A stretch of DNA of 50,998 nt from Candidatus Aminicenantota bacterium. GTDB taxonomy: Bacteria > Acidobacteriota > Aminicenantia > Aminicenantales > Aminicenantaceae. How positions within the stretch are numbered: the stretch's first letter is position 1; the number at the start of each line of letters is the position of its first letter. Under the pieces are notes generated by a model. It saw nothing but the letters and a program-made list of their open reading frames with translations, ran no database searches and was not told the DNA's origin. The translations under genes and the position numbers were made by a program. Location of the stretch: assembly GCA_011772495.1 (NCBI GenBank), contig WVZL01000018.1, positions 1 through 50,998 on the forward strand. Direction: 5' to 3'. Positions 25,365 through 34,177 of this stretch are shown here, piece after piece.

Positions 25365-28007
25365 TCATAGATTTCCTGGGCTTGCTGCGCTGTAGAATAA
25401 GGAATTAAAAAGCAGTTTGAAGGTGGCTACGGTTTGTCCTCTTTGTTGAACCCTTATTCCTAGTAGTATAACCTTTCCCTGGCCAAGAGGAACTTCAATC
25501 ACAGCGGCTTTATTCTTAAGATGTTTTTCTCCGACCATCCAGCCACTTAGAACAATATCTTCCTCTGGAAATTTACCTACCACTCTGGGCTGCCTCTTTT
25601 GATCACCAGCAGGCCAGGTTTGGAAAGTTGGGCTGTTGGAAAAAAAGCCTGCGATTTCTTCGGGCATCCCAAAGGCAAGAGGATGATTCTGGTCGAGGCG
25701 AACCTTGACCAGAAGCCCAGAGGCAAAAAATTCTTCTGGTTTAAGCGATTCTAGGATATTTTTCACTCCGAGCTTAAACTGCTCGAGGGGAAGATTGCAG
25801 GCTGCACCCAGAGTGACTAAAGTGCCTCCAGCCTCGACAAACTTTTTCAGGTTTCGCACTCCTGAAGAGGAAATCCCGCCCGCGTATTTAGGAGGCATGG
25901 TGCCCTTCTGACGCCCGTTAATTATAGACTGAGCCCATTGATTTGGCAGGATGATGACATCGAACCGGTCCTGAAGTTGACCAGCTCGGATTTCTGCATT
26001 GTGGAGGATTGTGAACAGAAATTCATAGTTTTCAAGGATTAACCTTGTCCAACCCTCATCTATGTTGGCTGTCCAGGGTTGGTAAAGTGCTATTCTGGGC
26101 CGTTTGAGCTGAAAAGTTTTAACAGAAGGGCGCTTTTTGATCCTATTCAGCTGCAAAGACAAGTCTTCAGCCAAGCGCTCCATTTTTGGGGCCGAGAATT
26201 TGGAGAGGGGGACGACAAGATCTCCAGGGGAATAGCTTTTCCCTCCTTCTTGGAAAGATTCACTGATCCAGAAAACCTGTCCTCCTGCCTCCAAGATACG
26301 GTTCAAGGCTATAACACTGTTATTTGTCTGGTAAGGAATAAGAAAACCATAATTTCCAGAACCGGAAACTCTTCCTTTTGTTCGGCTGGCTTTCTGAATT
26401 CGCTTCGTTTTCACTTCAAGCCTTGTGTTCATGGTCACTGTCTCTACGCCCATTTGAAGGGGCAATGTCCATCCCAGGACATCGTAGGAGCGAAGAGGGG
26501 GGATTGTGAGCTTTTGAGGCTCCACGATGCTCTGCCATAAATCGGGATATTTTCTTAGGTCTGGATAGACCTGGATTTCAAAAAGGGTTTTTAGCAGCCG
26601 TCCGAATGGCTGGCTGGTGGGAAGAATATAAGTTCCCTCAGGGTAATCGATCCCGTCGGCTCTAAAAGGCTCTTCAGCTTGGTAGATTTCTAGGTCAAGA
26701 GCAATCAGTTTGTCAAGCAAAAAAGCAGTTGCTCCATGATCCCGCTGTTCCTGGGGAATAATCCAGCCATAAGGGGGCTCTTTTTTGTACCTCTCCATGG
26801 TTTCCCTGCCCATGGCGTATTTGGCGTACAGGAGCTCTTCTCGATGCTTGGCAGCCAAGTCAAGCACGGCTGTGGAGGAGGTCAGACAGTATTCCACCGC
26901 ATCGCGCAGGCGCCACCAGCCGCCCTGCCAAGGATTGGTGAAGAAAAGGGAAATCGTGAAATCCCTGTATTCCTTGGGGAAATCTCGAACCGTATAATAG
27001 TGCGGGGTGGCATAATGATAAAGGAATGTCTCGGAGAAGGTGGAAATGATGTTGTGAAAATCGCAGACCTGGGTGACGTATCCGGGATACCAGGTATCGT
27101 ACAAATATCGGGAAATAACACCTTGCTTCCCTTCAGCTTCAAAGGCCATAGCCATGGCCGCTCCGAAGAAATTCTGCCAACGCAAAAGCAAGGGATGTAG
27201 GTTAGGGTTAGTGGGCTCACTATCAGGAGGGACGAAAATGAGGGAAGGAAAGGGTGCTCTCTGATGATGGTTATAAAAGATATGGGGGTACCAGTCATGA
27301 TGGACCACCTGATTGATATTCTTGGTCTCAGGAACACTGAGCATGAAAGAATCACGGTTATTATCGTGACCGATATACTTCTGGTAAAGCCAGGGGAGAG
27401 GACTGGTCTCAAAGGGCGTGCTGAGGTGGCTATGGTACCATTCAGCCACCATATCCATCCCATCTGGATTGGGCAAAACGAGCATGGCGATCACTTCTTG
27501 CCTTATCCTCTTTGCTTTTTTTGACTCATCTGTAACCAAGTCATAAGTCAGCTGGATGATGTGCTGGGCCGGAGCAACTTCAGTGGCATGCAGCCCTCCA
27601 TCAATCCAGACGATGGCCTTTCCTGCGGAAGATAATCTCAGCGCTTCATCTTTGGATAACCCTCTAACAAGAGAAAGCCTCTTAGAAATTTCTTTATAAT
27701 GGGTCAACTCGGCCAGGTTGTCTGCTGAGGAAACTGCTGCCAATATCATGGGTCTTCCTTCAGAAGATTTTCCGTATTCGAAGAGTTTTATTCTTCCTGA
27801 GAGTTCCTCCAGCTTTTTCCAGTATTCCACGGCTCGTCCATAACTGAGGAGATGATAATCGGCCCCGACTTTAAACCCAAAAAACTCTTCTGGTGAGGGG
27901 AGTTTTTCGGCTAAGCCAGTTAGAGAAAAGCAGAAGATGAAAAAGGAAAAAAGAGTGAAAAAGAAGATTAATTTTTTTATACTGTTTTCATTGTTATTTT
28001 CTTTCAT
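25365..28007 (-). CDS. Exported M14-family zinc carboxypeptidase-like protein
   Basis: This 880-residue protein has a signal peptide (Lys-Lys at 11-12, hydrophobic core about 13-32) and an M14 domain. The zinc motif is H140-x-x-E143 (GGLHATEVAP), and a later NHHQRAPFPS segment supplies the probable third ligand. The C-terminal third looks like a class I glutamine amidotransferase/ThuA-type fold (TLVTLGAACNLPLEQF), a combination seen in large M14 relatives of heterotrophic Bacteroidetes and Acidobacteria. It probably trims peptides in the periplasm. It lies directly downstream of an MttB-superfamily gene (27-bp gap) and upstream of the permease. Confidence 0.88.
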   Translation of the reverse strand: MKENNNENSIKKLIFFFTLFSFFIFCFSLTGLAEKLPSPEEFFGFKVGADYHLLSYGRAVEYWKKLEELSGRIKLFEYGKSSEGRPMILAAVSSADNLAELTHYKEISKRLSLVRGLSKDEALRLSSAGKAIVWIDGGLHATEVAPAQHIIQLTYDLVTDESKKAKRIRQEVIAMLVLPNPDGMDMVAEWYHSHLSTPFETSPLPWLYQKYIGHDNNRDSFMLSVPETKNINQVVHHDWYPHIFYNHHQRAPFPSLIFVPPDSEPTNPNLHPLLLRWQNFFGAAMAMAFEAEGKQGVISRYLYDTWYPGYVTQVCDFHNIISTFSETFLYHYATPHYYTVRDFPKEYRDFTISLFFTNPWQGGWWRLRDAVEYCLTSSTAVLDLAAKHREELLYAKYAMGRETMERYKKEPPYGWIIPQEQRDHGATAFLLDKLIALDLEIYQAEEPFRADGIDYPEGTYILPTSQPFGRLLKTLFEIQVYPDLRKYPDLWQSIVEPQKLTIPPLRSYDVLGWTLPLQMGVETVTMNTRLEVKTKRIQKASRTKGRVSGSGNYGFLIPYQTNNSVIALNRILEAGGQVFWISESFQEGGKSYSPGDLVVPLSKFSAPKMERLAEDLSLQLNRIKKRPSVKTFQLKRPRIALYQPWTANIDEGWTRLILENYEFLFTILHNAEIRAGQLQDRFDVIILPNQWAQSIINGRQKGTMPPKYAGGISSSGVRNLKKFVEAGGTLVTLGAACNLPLEQFKLGVKNILESLKPEEFFASGLLVKVRLDQNHPLAFGMPEEIAGFFSNSPTFQTWPAGDQKRQPRVVGKFPEEDIVLSGWMVGEKHLKNKAAVIEVPLGQGKVILLGIRVQQRGQTVATFKLLFNSLFYSAASPGNL

Positions 28008-28034
28008 CGGCCATCCTTTCCTGTATTTTTAGGT

Positions 28035-29495
28035 CTATTTGTGTTTATCTGTCTCTGCAGATTTTATGATGATTTCTAGCTCTTTTATTATTCGGGGGTC
28101 AAGAGCTTCTGGTACATGTGTTTTTAGAATATTTTTTGCCTTCTCCCGGGCCCAATCTCTGGCTCTATCCTTGCTTTCTTTCCATACCTGGTAAGGACGA
28201 CGGTCCATCAGGGTAGAACGCCAGAGGTCGCGCAGGTGATCTTTAGTGTGCTTATGAGTGAGGAAAGTCCCCCCTGGTCCAATATCTCGAATGGCCTCCA
28301 GAGCTAGAGTATCTTCATTGACCACGATTCCCTCCATCATCTTGGAGACGATATCAAATATTTCACAGTCCATGATCATCTGCTCAAAAGACCAGATGAG
28401 GCTTCCGCTCAGGAGCCCTACTCCGAGCAGCATGTCTGACATCACGGCTGAAGCCATGAAGGTGGAAAGGCTGTTCTCGATACCTGCCTGCCAATCAGGC
28501 TCTTTTGCTCCGGTGGCAAAGGAGCCCATGGACAGCGGGATATTATAGAAATCAGACAAAACATTTGTCGTTGCCCCGAAAAGGAAATCTTCGGGTCCTC
28601 CTCCTGTGTAAGCGCCGGTCCGCAAATCCATAGCTGTCTGAGCAGCAGCGTAGAAGACAGGAGCTCCAGGAAAAGCCAGCTGGATCAAAACTAGGCCGCT
28701 TAGGACTTCTGCATTCCCAACGACCAGGTTTCCAGCCAGGGTAGCTGGTGCGGTGGAGGCACAAGAAGCCATGGTCATGAAGCCTACTGGAAGTCCTGCT
28801 TCAGCTCCAACCAGAGCTGCTTCAAGACTACCCCCATCGTGAGCAAGAGGAGATACGCTGCATTCCATGAACGAGAGCAACGGACGTTTCCGGAGAGCTT
28901 TTTTTCCTCCGGCGATCACTGCTGCCATCTCGACCGCCTTCCGAGCTTCCTGCTCGGAATAGATGCTTTCTGTCTGGGCGTGTTTGGAGGAGTTTTTCCA
29001 GATCGCCAGCAGCTCATGAAGGCCCCGGGTTTCAGGCGGACAATCCTGAGCTGAGACCGGCACCCAATTGAAAGCCACTTGCTCCAGAAAGTCTGCCACG
29101 CGAGCGATGTCCTCCACATCCTTCAAACAGGAACGCTGCAATTCACCGGTGTGGATGTCTATGGTTTCCACGCCACAGCCATCGGTCCCCAAATAGACAT
29201 GATTCCCATCCAAGGGTAAATCTTGAGCCGGATTCCTGGCTGCAAGAGTGTAGACAGCCGGTGCTTTGGGGAGGGCTTCCTCCACCAATCCCCCAGGAAT
29301 CTTCACTTCTGAGGTCTCCCTGTTGACCCCAGCGCCATGGGCCTCCCAGATATCCAAGGCTCTGGAAGAGGGGAATTTCACACCTGGGGATTCAAGGATC
29401 TCTAGAGTGGCGGAATGAATTTGGCGAACTTCCTCTGGGCTGAGAATGTCCAGTCTTAAACGGGGATTGGTTATGGATTTAACCTTGCCTTTCAT
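28035..29495 (-). CDS. MttB-superfamily (trimethylamine methyltransferase-like) protein, copy 2
   Basis: This complete 486-residue non-pyrrolysine member of the MttB superfamily has no TAG interrupting the frame. The TIM-barrel pattern is clear: PVSAQDCPPETRGLHEL, FMTMASCASTAPATLAGN, the late GLLSGSLIWSFEQMIMDCEI and GPGGTFLTHKHTKDHLRDLW. It should demethylate a methylated amine onto a corrinoid protein, but no corrinoid protein, activator or folate enzyme is adjacent. Its neighbours are peptidases (M14 downstream, P1 upstream, 21-bp gap). It might act on methylated amino acids or betaines released or imported with peptides, using a corrinoid protein from the acs region. It is strongly diverged from the copy at 1-1128. 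Confidence 0.88.
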   Translation of the reverse strand: MKGKVKSITNPRLRLDILSPEEVRQIHSATLEILESPGVKFPSSRALDIWEAHGAGVNRETSEVKIPGGLVEEALPKAPAVYTLAARNPAQDLPLDGNHVYLGTDGCGVETIDIHTGELQRSCLKDVEDIARVADFLEQVAFNWVPVSAQDCPPETRGLHELLAIWKNSSKHAQTESIYSEQEARKAVEMAAVIAGGKKALRKRPLLSFMECSVSPLAHDGGSLEAALVGAEAGLPVGFMTMASCASTAPATLAGNLVVGNAEVLSGLVLIQLAFPGAPVFYAAAQTAMDLRTGAYTGGGPEDFLFGATTNVLSDFYNIPLSMGSFATGAKEPDWQAGIENSLSTFMASAVMSDMLLGVGLLSGSLIWSFEQMIMDCEIFDIVSKMMEGIVVNEDTLALEAIRDIGPGGTFLTHKHTKDHLRDLWRSTLMDRRPYQVWKESKDRARDWAREKAKNILKTHVPEALDPRIIKELEIIIKSAETDKHK

Positions 29496-29516
29496 TCCAA
29501 ATATCTTGGAGAAGAT

Positions 29517-30581
29517 CTATGCAGTGTCTTGGAACTGGTTCAGAATCTTCTGGAATTCCTGATCCGGGATCGAGTTTGCTTTTCTTCCCAGCCTCCCTTG
29601 AACCGGAGAAGATAACAGCAGCGAACGGAGGATGGCCTCTCTGGTGGCTTCTGCTCCAGCGCGGATGAGAATTTCCAGGGCAGAATCATCAACCAGAGAA
29701 AAATCAAAAACCAGCGGCCCATCGTTCTTCAGGCTCATGGCATTGGCCGTAGAAAAGAGGAAACAGGTCACAGAATCTAAGCAGTTCTTCAAGGTGTTTA
29801 TTGGCGGCAGGCCGACAACCAGGCTGCTGGTGATTCTTCGAATCTGGAAGGGAACTAAAGGAATGTCGGTGGCCAGGATGAGTATTAATGAACCTTGAGT
29901 CTGAGCAGCACTAGGTTTCTCCATTGGATTTTTCATCTGAGATTCAGGTTTATTTCCATGATTCGAGGCTGCTAGAACGCCTAGGGTAAATTCTTTTTCA
30001 CCCCAAGAAAAAATCCTGGAGCAAGTGCCGATTCCTCCTTTCCAACCAAAGGCCCTCAAACCCAAGCCTATGCCCAAGGAACCTTCCTCAACCTGACTGC
30101 CCGAGGAATCATGCAAGAGCTTAACGATCTGCTTTTCATCTATAGAAGATTTGTCCATATCGTTCAACCAGGAATCATCTATTCCCATTACCACCGGAGG
30201 CCAGATTTCAACGCGTCGAATAGAAAATCCGTAAGTAAGTATGGCATTATATGCTCTTCCGATGTTATGGGAATTGGAGAGGATAAGAGGAGAATTCAAA
30301 TAGCAAAAATCATCTTCAACTTCATACCCAGTGATTTCGTTATGGCTTCTGAAATCAAAGAATCCTGCCTGAAGTCTTATTTCTTCCTTCATGTCGCAAG
30401 GAATGACTGCTGTCAGCCCTGTTCTGATGGCTATTTTTCTCCCTGATTCGTCTTGAAAATCCTGGTCTAGGGTGAGATGTCCGACCCTGACCCCTCTAAC
30501 ATCAGTCAAGCAATTCTTGGGACCGGGCTGGAATTTCCCCCGCTTGGTTTTTAATAACTCCAGTCTTTGTTTCTTAGTCAT
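29517..30581 (-). CDS. P1-family (DmpA/BapA-like) peptidase, cytoplasmic copy
   Basis: This 354-residue Ntn-type aminopeptidase belongs to the family that cleaves itself before a serine nucleophile; here the processing site is G167-S168 in VEEGSLGIGLGLR. The N-terminal LTDVRGVRVGHLTL and the GGIGTCSR segment are family marks. It has no signal peptide. Known relatives (DmpA, BapA) release N-terminal beta-amino acids or D-residues from peptides or amides. Its start overlaps the stop of the second P1 gene by 8 bp, so the two are co-translated. MttB copy 2 follows after 21 bp. Confidence 0.9.
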   Translation of the reverse strand: MTKKQRLELLKTKRGKFQPGPKNCLTDVRGVRVGHLTLDQDFQDESGRKIAIRTGLTAVIPCDMKEEIRLQAGFFDFRSHNEITGYEVEDDFCYLNSPLILSNSHNIGRAYNAILTYGFSIRRVEIWPPVVMGIDDSWLNDMDKSSIDEKQIVKLLHDSSGSQVEEGSLGIGLGLRAFGWKGGIGTCSRIFSWGEKEFTLGVLAASNHGNKPESQMKNPMEKPSAAQTQGSLILILATDIPLVPFQIRRITSSLVVGLPPINTLKNCLDSVTCFLFSTANAMSLKNDGPLVFDFSLVDDSALEILIRAGAEATREAILRSLLLSSPVQGRLGRKANSIPDQEFQKILNQFQDTA

Positions 30582-31770
30582 GCTGCTTGTTCTTCAGGCT
30601 TTCGTATTTTTCGACGATTTTTTTGACCTGATCGAGCGGAATTCCGTAGGCTGTATTCCCATCCCGCCCTACGATTGTACTGGCTGTGGTCAGGGCATTG
30701 ATGATAGCTTCCTGGGTAGCCTCTATAGTTGCTTTATAAAGGGGAGTGATCCAGAAGTCGTTAAGGGATTGAATCTTTCGGGGGGATCCAGGATGATGCC
30801 TAGGGATCTTATTCCCGGTGGAGAAGGCCAGGATGATATCTCCGCTTCCGGTGTTAGAGGTGGCACCGGTCTGGGCCAACCCTAAAGCGACCCTCTTGGA
30901 GATCTTTTTTAATTGAAAAGGGAGCAGAGGCGCATCGGTGGCCGCCACGAGGATGATGGATTTTGAATTTCCCTCCTTGTATTCATACCCTTTAATTTCT
31001 TTTCCCACTGGAAAACCATTTATTCTTAATAGACTGCGGTCTGATGTATTAGTCATAACAAGCACACCAATGGTATATTTTTTGTCTTTCATCGAGACAA
31101 CCCGGGAAGAGGTTCCGATACCTCCTTTAAAGTCAAAGGACACCATTCCTGTGCCTCCGCCTACAGATCCCTCTTCGACAATTCCACTCCTGGCCTTATT
31201 GATGGCCCTGAAGACATCTTCTTTGGTGATAAGACGTTTTTGAGTATCGCTTAACAAATAATCAAAGCATTCAGCAACTACCGGAGCTAGTGAGGGCCCA
31301 GAGTCTTCTTTATGGCTTTTCCTCAAATATTCAACAGCTGCATCATAGACTATTCCTACATTGTTAGTGCCGGTGAGGAAGATCGGGGATTGGAGCCGGC
31401 CAGTGTGGGCGACAGGCGCTATTCCTGTCATCTCTCCCCAGCCGTTCAGGTTAAAATAAGATGCGAATAGATTTTCCTCCTGGATGTTCCCCTCTTGGGG
31501 AAGAATAGCCGTCACTCCTGTTCTTACCGCTCCTTTACCTTTCCCTTTGATGATGGTTGTATGACCAACTTTGATTCCTGGAACATCGGTTATGGCGTTA
31601 TAAGGTCCGGGCTCCTTGTCGCCAATCTTTATCCCTAATTCTCGAACTCTCTTTCTTGCCGAAGATGATGGACTGCTCTGAGCCTTTTTCAGGATTTGAG
31701 TCGAAGAAGCTTTGGAGGAAAGAAGAGGAATCCCGCCTAAGACGCTCATGATGAAATTACGGCGTTTCAT
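30574..31770 (-). CDS. P1-family (DmpA/BapA-like) peptidase with Tat-like signal
   Basis: This 398-residue paralogue of the downstream P1 peptidase has an N-terminal KRRNFIMSVLGG segment like a twin-arginine signal followed by a hydrophobic stretch, suggesting export in folded form. The self-cleavage site is G201-S202 in VEEGSVGGGTGM. The family start motif is AITDVPGIKVGHTT, and GGIGTSSR follows the nucleophile. The pairing of one apparently exported and one cytoplasmic copy, overlapping by 8 bp, suggests the same bond type is cut on both sides of the inner membrane. M28 and M14 peptidases flank the block. Confidence 0.9.
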   Translation of the reverse strand: MKRRNFIMSVLGGIPLLSSKASSTQILKKAQSSPSSSARKRVRELGIKIGDKEPGPYNAITDVPGIKVGHTTIIKGKGKGAVRTGVTAILPQEGNIQEENLFASYFNLNGWGEMTGIAPVAHTGRLQSPIFLTGTNNVGIVYDAAVEYLRKSHKEDSGPSLAPVVAECFDYLLSDTQKRLITKEDVFRAINKARSGIVEEGSVGGGTGMVSFDFKGGIGTSSRVVSMKDKKYTIGVLVMTNTSDRSLLRINGFPVGKEIKGYEYKEGNSKSIILVAATDAPLLPFQLKKISKRVALGLAQTGATSNTGSGDIILAFSTGNKIPRHHPGSPRKIQSLNDFWITPLYKATIEATQEAIINALTTASTIVGRDGNTAYGIPLDQVKKIVEKYESLKNKQHD

Positions 31771-31848
31771 CTTTTTCCTTCTCCGCCAGGACTCAGGCTA
31801 AATTTCACAGCTAAATCCTGCCGATTATAAATAAATCACTGTAAGAGT

Positions 31849-34008
31849 TCAATCGCTGCCATGAACATCTAACAGGACGGCGATCTTTTCTAGCTTGGCG
31901 TTTACTTTTTTTAGAGACTTCTCAAGGCTTCTTAAAGAACGAAAAACAGCTTTCTTATTACCAGCTTCAGCAGCCTCAGTCAAAGACGGGAGAAGAAGAA
32001 CAGCATAGGTGTAGCGACATCCGAAAATGAGGTGCTTAAACCAATTCCTGTTGGGAATTCCTCTAGGATCGATGAAGTCTCTTTCGATCTCTATCAAGAG
32101 ACGATTGACCTTGCGGACCATTTCAGAAGAGATGTCTTCTGGAATCTCTTTACTCCCTAAGAGATAGGGAGTTGATCGCGAGGCGCTTTCTATCATTTCT
32201 CTGATGAGAGAAAATAGATTCTTGGATATCTTCCGGGAGGGATCATGCTGAGCTGCCCAATCCTCGAGATATTTCTCTAATTCTCGGGCATAATTTTCGT
32301 AATCCAAAGGAAGAAGAGGACTGCAGGCCAGGTCGATAACCATCCGGGACCAAATCCTGGCTAGAGCTGCCGAGTAAAGCATACCCGGGTCTCCGAAGTG
32401 GCTCATCCAGTAGTAATCGTCATACACGGAATGATAGACTCCGTAATCTCCAGAGAACGACATATTCAAGGCTGGAGCGCCGATATGATTGAGAAAAACA
32501 GTGTGATCGGTTCCGCTTCCTAGGGGGTCAATCTTCCCGCTTCCTGAAGCCAACACGATGGTTCCTTTTTTCGAGGAGCCTGATTTCCAGCAATCGTAAA
32601 CAGTTTTTCCAGAAGCTGGGTCTTTCACTTCCTTTAAGGTCTGGATGACCAAAGGAGAAAGACAGGGTACAGCCTGAACACTGAAATCTCTTCCCGAAGC
32701 AGAACTATCCACGTTGAGATAGGCCACCAAATTTTTGCGCAGCCATTCTTTATTCTCTTCTCCCCATTCCGTGGAGCCTGTCAAGGTGAATTCTTCTGCG
32801 TCCCAGTTTCCAAAATAGATGGTTCTTCTTGGTTTGAGTCCAGCCTTTTTGGCTTCAGCAAAAGCTCTCACCATTTCCATCAGACAAGCTGTTCCGCTGG
32901 AGGGATCATGCCCTCCATAAACCCAAGCATCGCGGTGGTTGCCTACGAGAACGATTTCCTCTGGTCTACCTGTTCCCTTGATGCACCCGATGACATTGAT
33001 GATCTTCTGGATAGGGTTTTTCATTTTCACTCTCAGAAGAACTCTAGCCTGGGAACCACCGAGGCGGTAGGTAACAGGGAGAGCTCCTCTCCACTCTTCA
33101 GGTGCCTCCTCACCCCCTATAGATTCAAGTAGAGGGAGAGCATCTTCAGCCGAGAGGGGAACACTCATGATCCTGGGAAGCGCGAAGGCTTCCTCAGCAG
33201 GAATCCTTCGACACCCGGCTGTTGAAGGCCAGCCCGGGGTTAGAGGGTCACCAGGATAGATGAAATCGTACGGAATTCCTCCTCTCTGGATATGACTGAG
33301 GGGGCCCCACGGGCCATGGGGAAACACTGGTCCTCGGGAAAAGCCATCTTCTTCAGGATCAGAATAGATCAGCAAGCCGGCCAAGCCTCTTTTTTCAGCT
33401 GCATAAGCCTTGAATCCTCGATAGCTATAAGGAGCAGAATACCTGACCAAGGCAATTTTTCCTTTCAGGTTTATCCCTTTTTTCTCGAGGAAATCATAAT
33501 CTTTCGGGTTTCCGCTGTAGGCATAGACCAGGGGAGCAGTGATATCCCCGGAACGAGAATAGGCATTGTAAGGGATTCCCGCATCAGGTCTCGAAGTGTC
33601 AGGGTCCTCTTGGAAAGCCTTTTCTTTAAGGTTTAACTTGATTTTACGCGGGGAAACCAGCTCCACCCTGATGTCTTCTGGAAAAGAGAGCAGGACATCA
33701 TAGGGTGCCAGATAAACCTCATCAAGGCCAAAGCTCTTCCATTCTTTAAGAACGAATTCGGCTAATTCATTATTCCTAGCCGAAGAAGCCACATGAGGCT
33801 CAGAGGTGAAAATTCTTAAATATCGATCCATCTTCTCCGGAGATATGATTTTATCAATAAAGGCCTTGTAAGAAGCAGGATCCTCGGAAAAGACTGAAGA
33901 TTCCTGGAGAGCAGGTAGAGATGACTGGTAAGAAAACAATAAAAGTGAACAGGCCAAGAATAACTTGATTGGTAAAAGGAGATTCTCGGTCTCTTTACAG
34001 GCTTTCAT
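31849..34008 (-). CDS. PSMA-like M28B metallopeptidase (glutamate carboxypeptidase II-like), exported
   Basis: This 719-residue protein has an N-terminal hydrophobic segment (about 13-33) and the three-domain layout of glutamate carboxypeptidase II: an inserted PA domain (about 150-300), the M28 catalytic domain and a C-terminal helical dimerisation domain. The two-zinc site is complete: His in GNHRDAW, bridging Asp in GGHDPSSGTA, Glu-Glu in WDAEEFTLTG, Asp in LNVDSS and His in YHSVYDD. The GSGTDH segment near the active site is also conserved. It likely removes terminal amino acids from extracellular peptides. It is first in the peptidase block, divergent from the IclR operon. Confidence 0.92.
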   Translation of the reverse strand: MKACKETENLLLPIKLFLACSLLLFSYQSSLPALQESSVFSEDPASYKAFIDKIISPEKMDRYLRIFTSEPHVASSARNNELAEFVLKEWKSFGLDEVYLAPYDVLLSFPEDIRVELVSPRKIKLNLKEKAFQEDPDTSRPDAGIPYNAYSRSGDITAPLVYAYSGNPKDYDFLEKKGINLKGKIALVRYSAPYSYRGFKAYAAEKRGLAGLLIYSDPEEDGFSRGPVFPHGPWGPLSHIQRGGIPYDFIYPGDPLTPGWPSTAGCRRIPAEEAFALPRIMSVPLSAEDALPLLESIGGEEAPEEWRGALPVTYRLGGSQARVLLRVKMKNPIQKIINVIGCIKGTGRPEEIVLVGNHRDAWVYGGHDPSSGTACLMEMVRAFAEAKKAGLKPRRTIYFGNWDAEEFTLTGSTEWGEENKEWLRKNLVAYLNVDSSASGRDFSVQAVPCLSPLVIQTLKEVKDPASGKTVYDCWKSGSSKKGTIVLASGSGKIDPLGSGTDHTVFLNHIGAPALNMSFSGDYGVYHSVYDDYYWMSHFGDPGMLYSAALARIWSRMVIDLACSPLLPLDYENYARELEKYLEDWAAQHDPSRKISKNLFSLIREMIESASRSTPYLLGSKEIPEDISSEMVRKVNRLLIEIERDFIDPRGIPNRNWFKHLIFGCRYTYAVLLLPSLTEAAEAGNKKAVFRSLRSLEKSLKKVNAKLEKIAVLLDVHGSD

Positions 34009-34020
34009 GGATTAATTTCC

Positions 34021-34049
34021 AAAATAAGACAAAATGAATCAAAAGGCAA
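34021..34049 (-). promoter_or_regulatory. Possible promoter of the M28 gene
   Basis: On the minus strand TTGCCT (34049-34044), a 17-bp spacer and TATTTT (34026-34021) resemble a sigma70 promoter. It would leave a very short leader before the ATG at 34008, so transcripts might be nearly leaderless. No better candidate is visible in the 103-bp divergent gap. Confidence 0.3.
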
Positions 34050-34111
34050 GACCAAGCTAAAATCATTTCTTATCGAAAACAAAAGATCGTTAATCATTCT
34101 GGAGATAAACC

Positions 34112-34140
34112 TTGACAAAAAAAAATGCGCTTGATAATTT
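34112..34140 (+). promoter_or_regulatory. Sigma70-type promoter of the IclR-aminotransferase operon
   Basis: TTGACA (34112-34117), a 17-bp spacer and TAATTT (34135-34140) form a good promoter. The same TTG is also the farthest upstream in-frame start codon of the IclR gene. A promoter here would place transcription start near 34147 and force a downstream translation start. Confidence 0.55.
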
Positions 34141-34177
34141 CAGTATACGAAATAATATTCTACATAGCGGGATAAAC

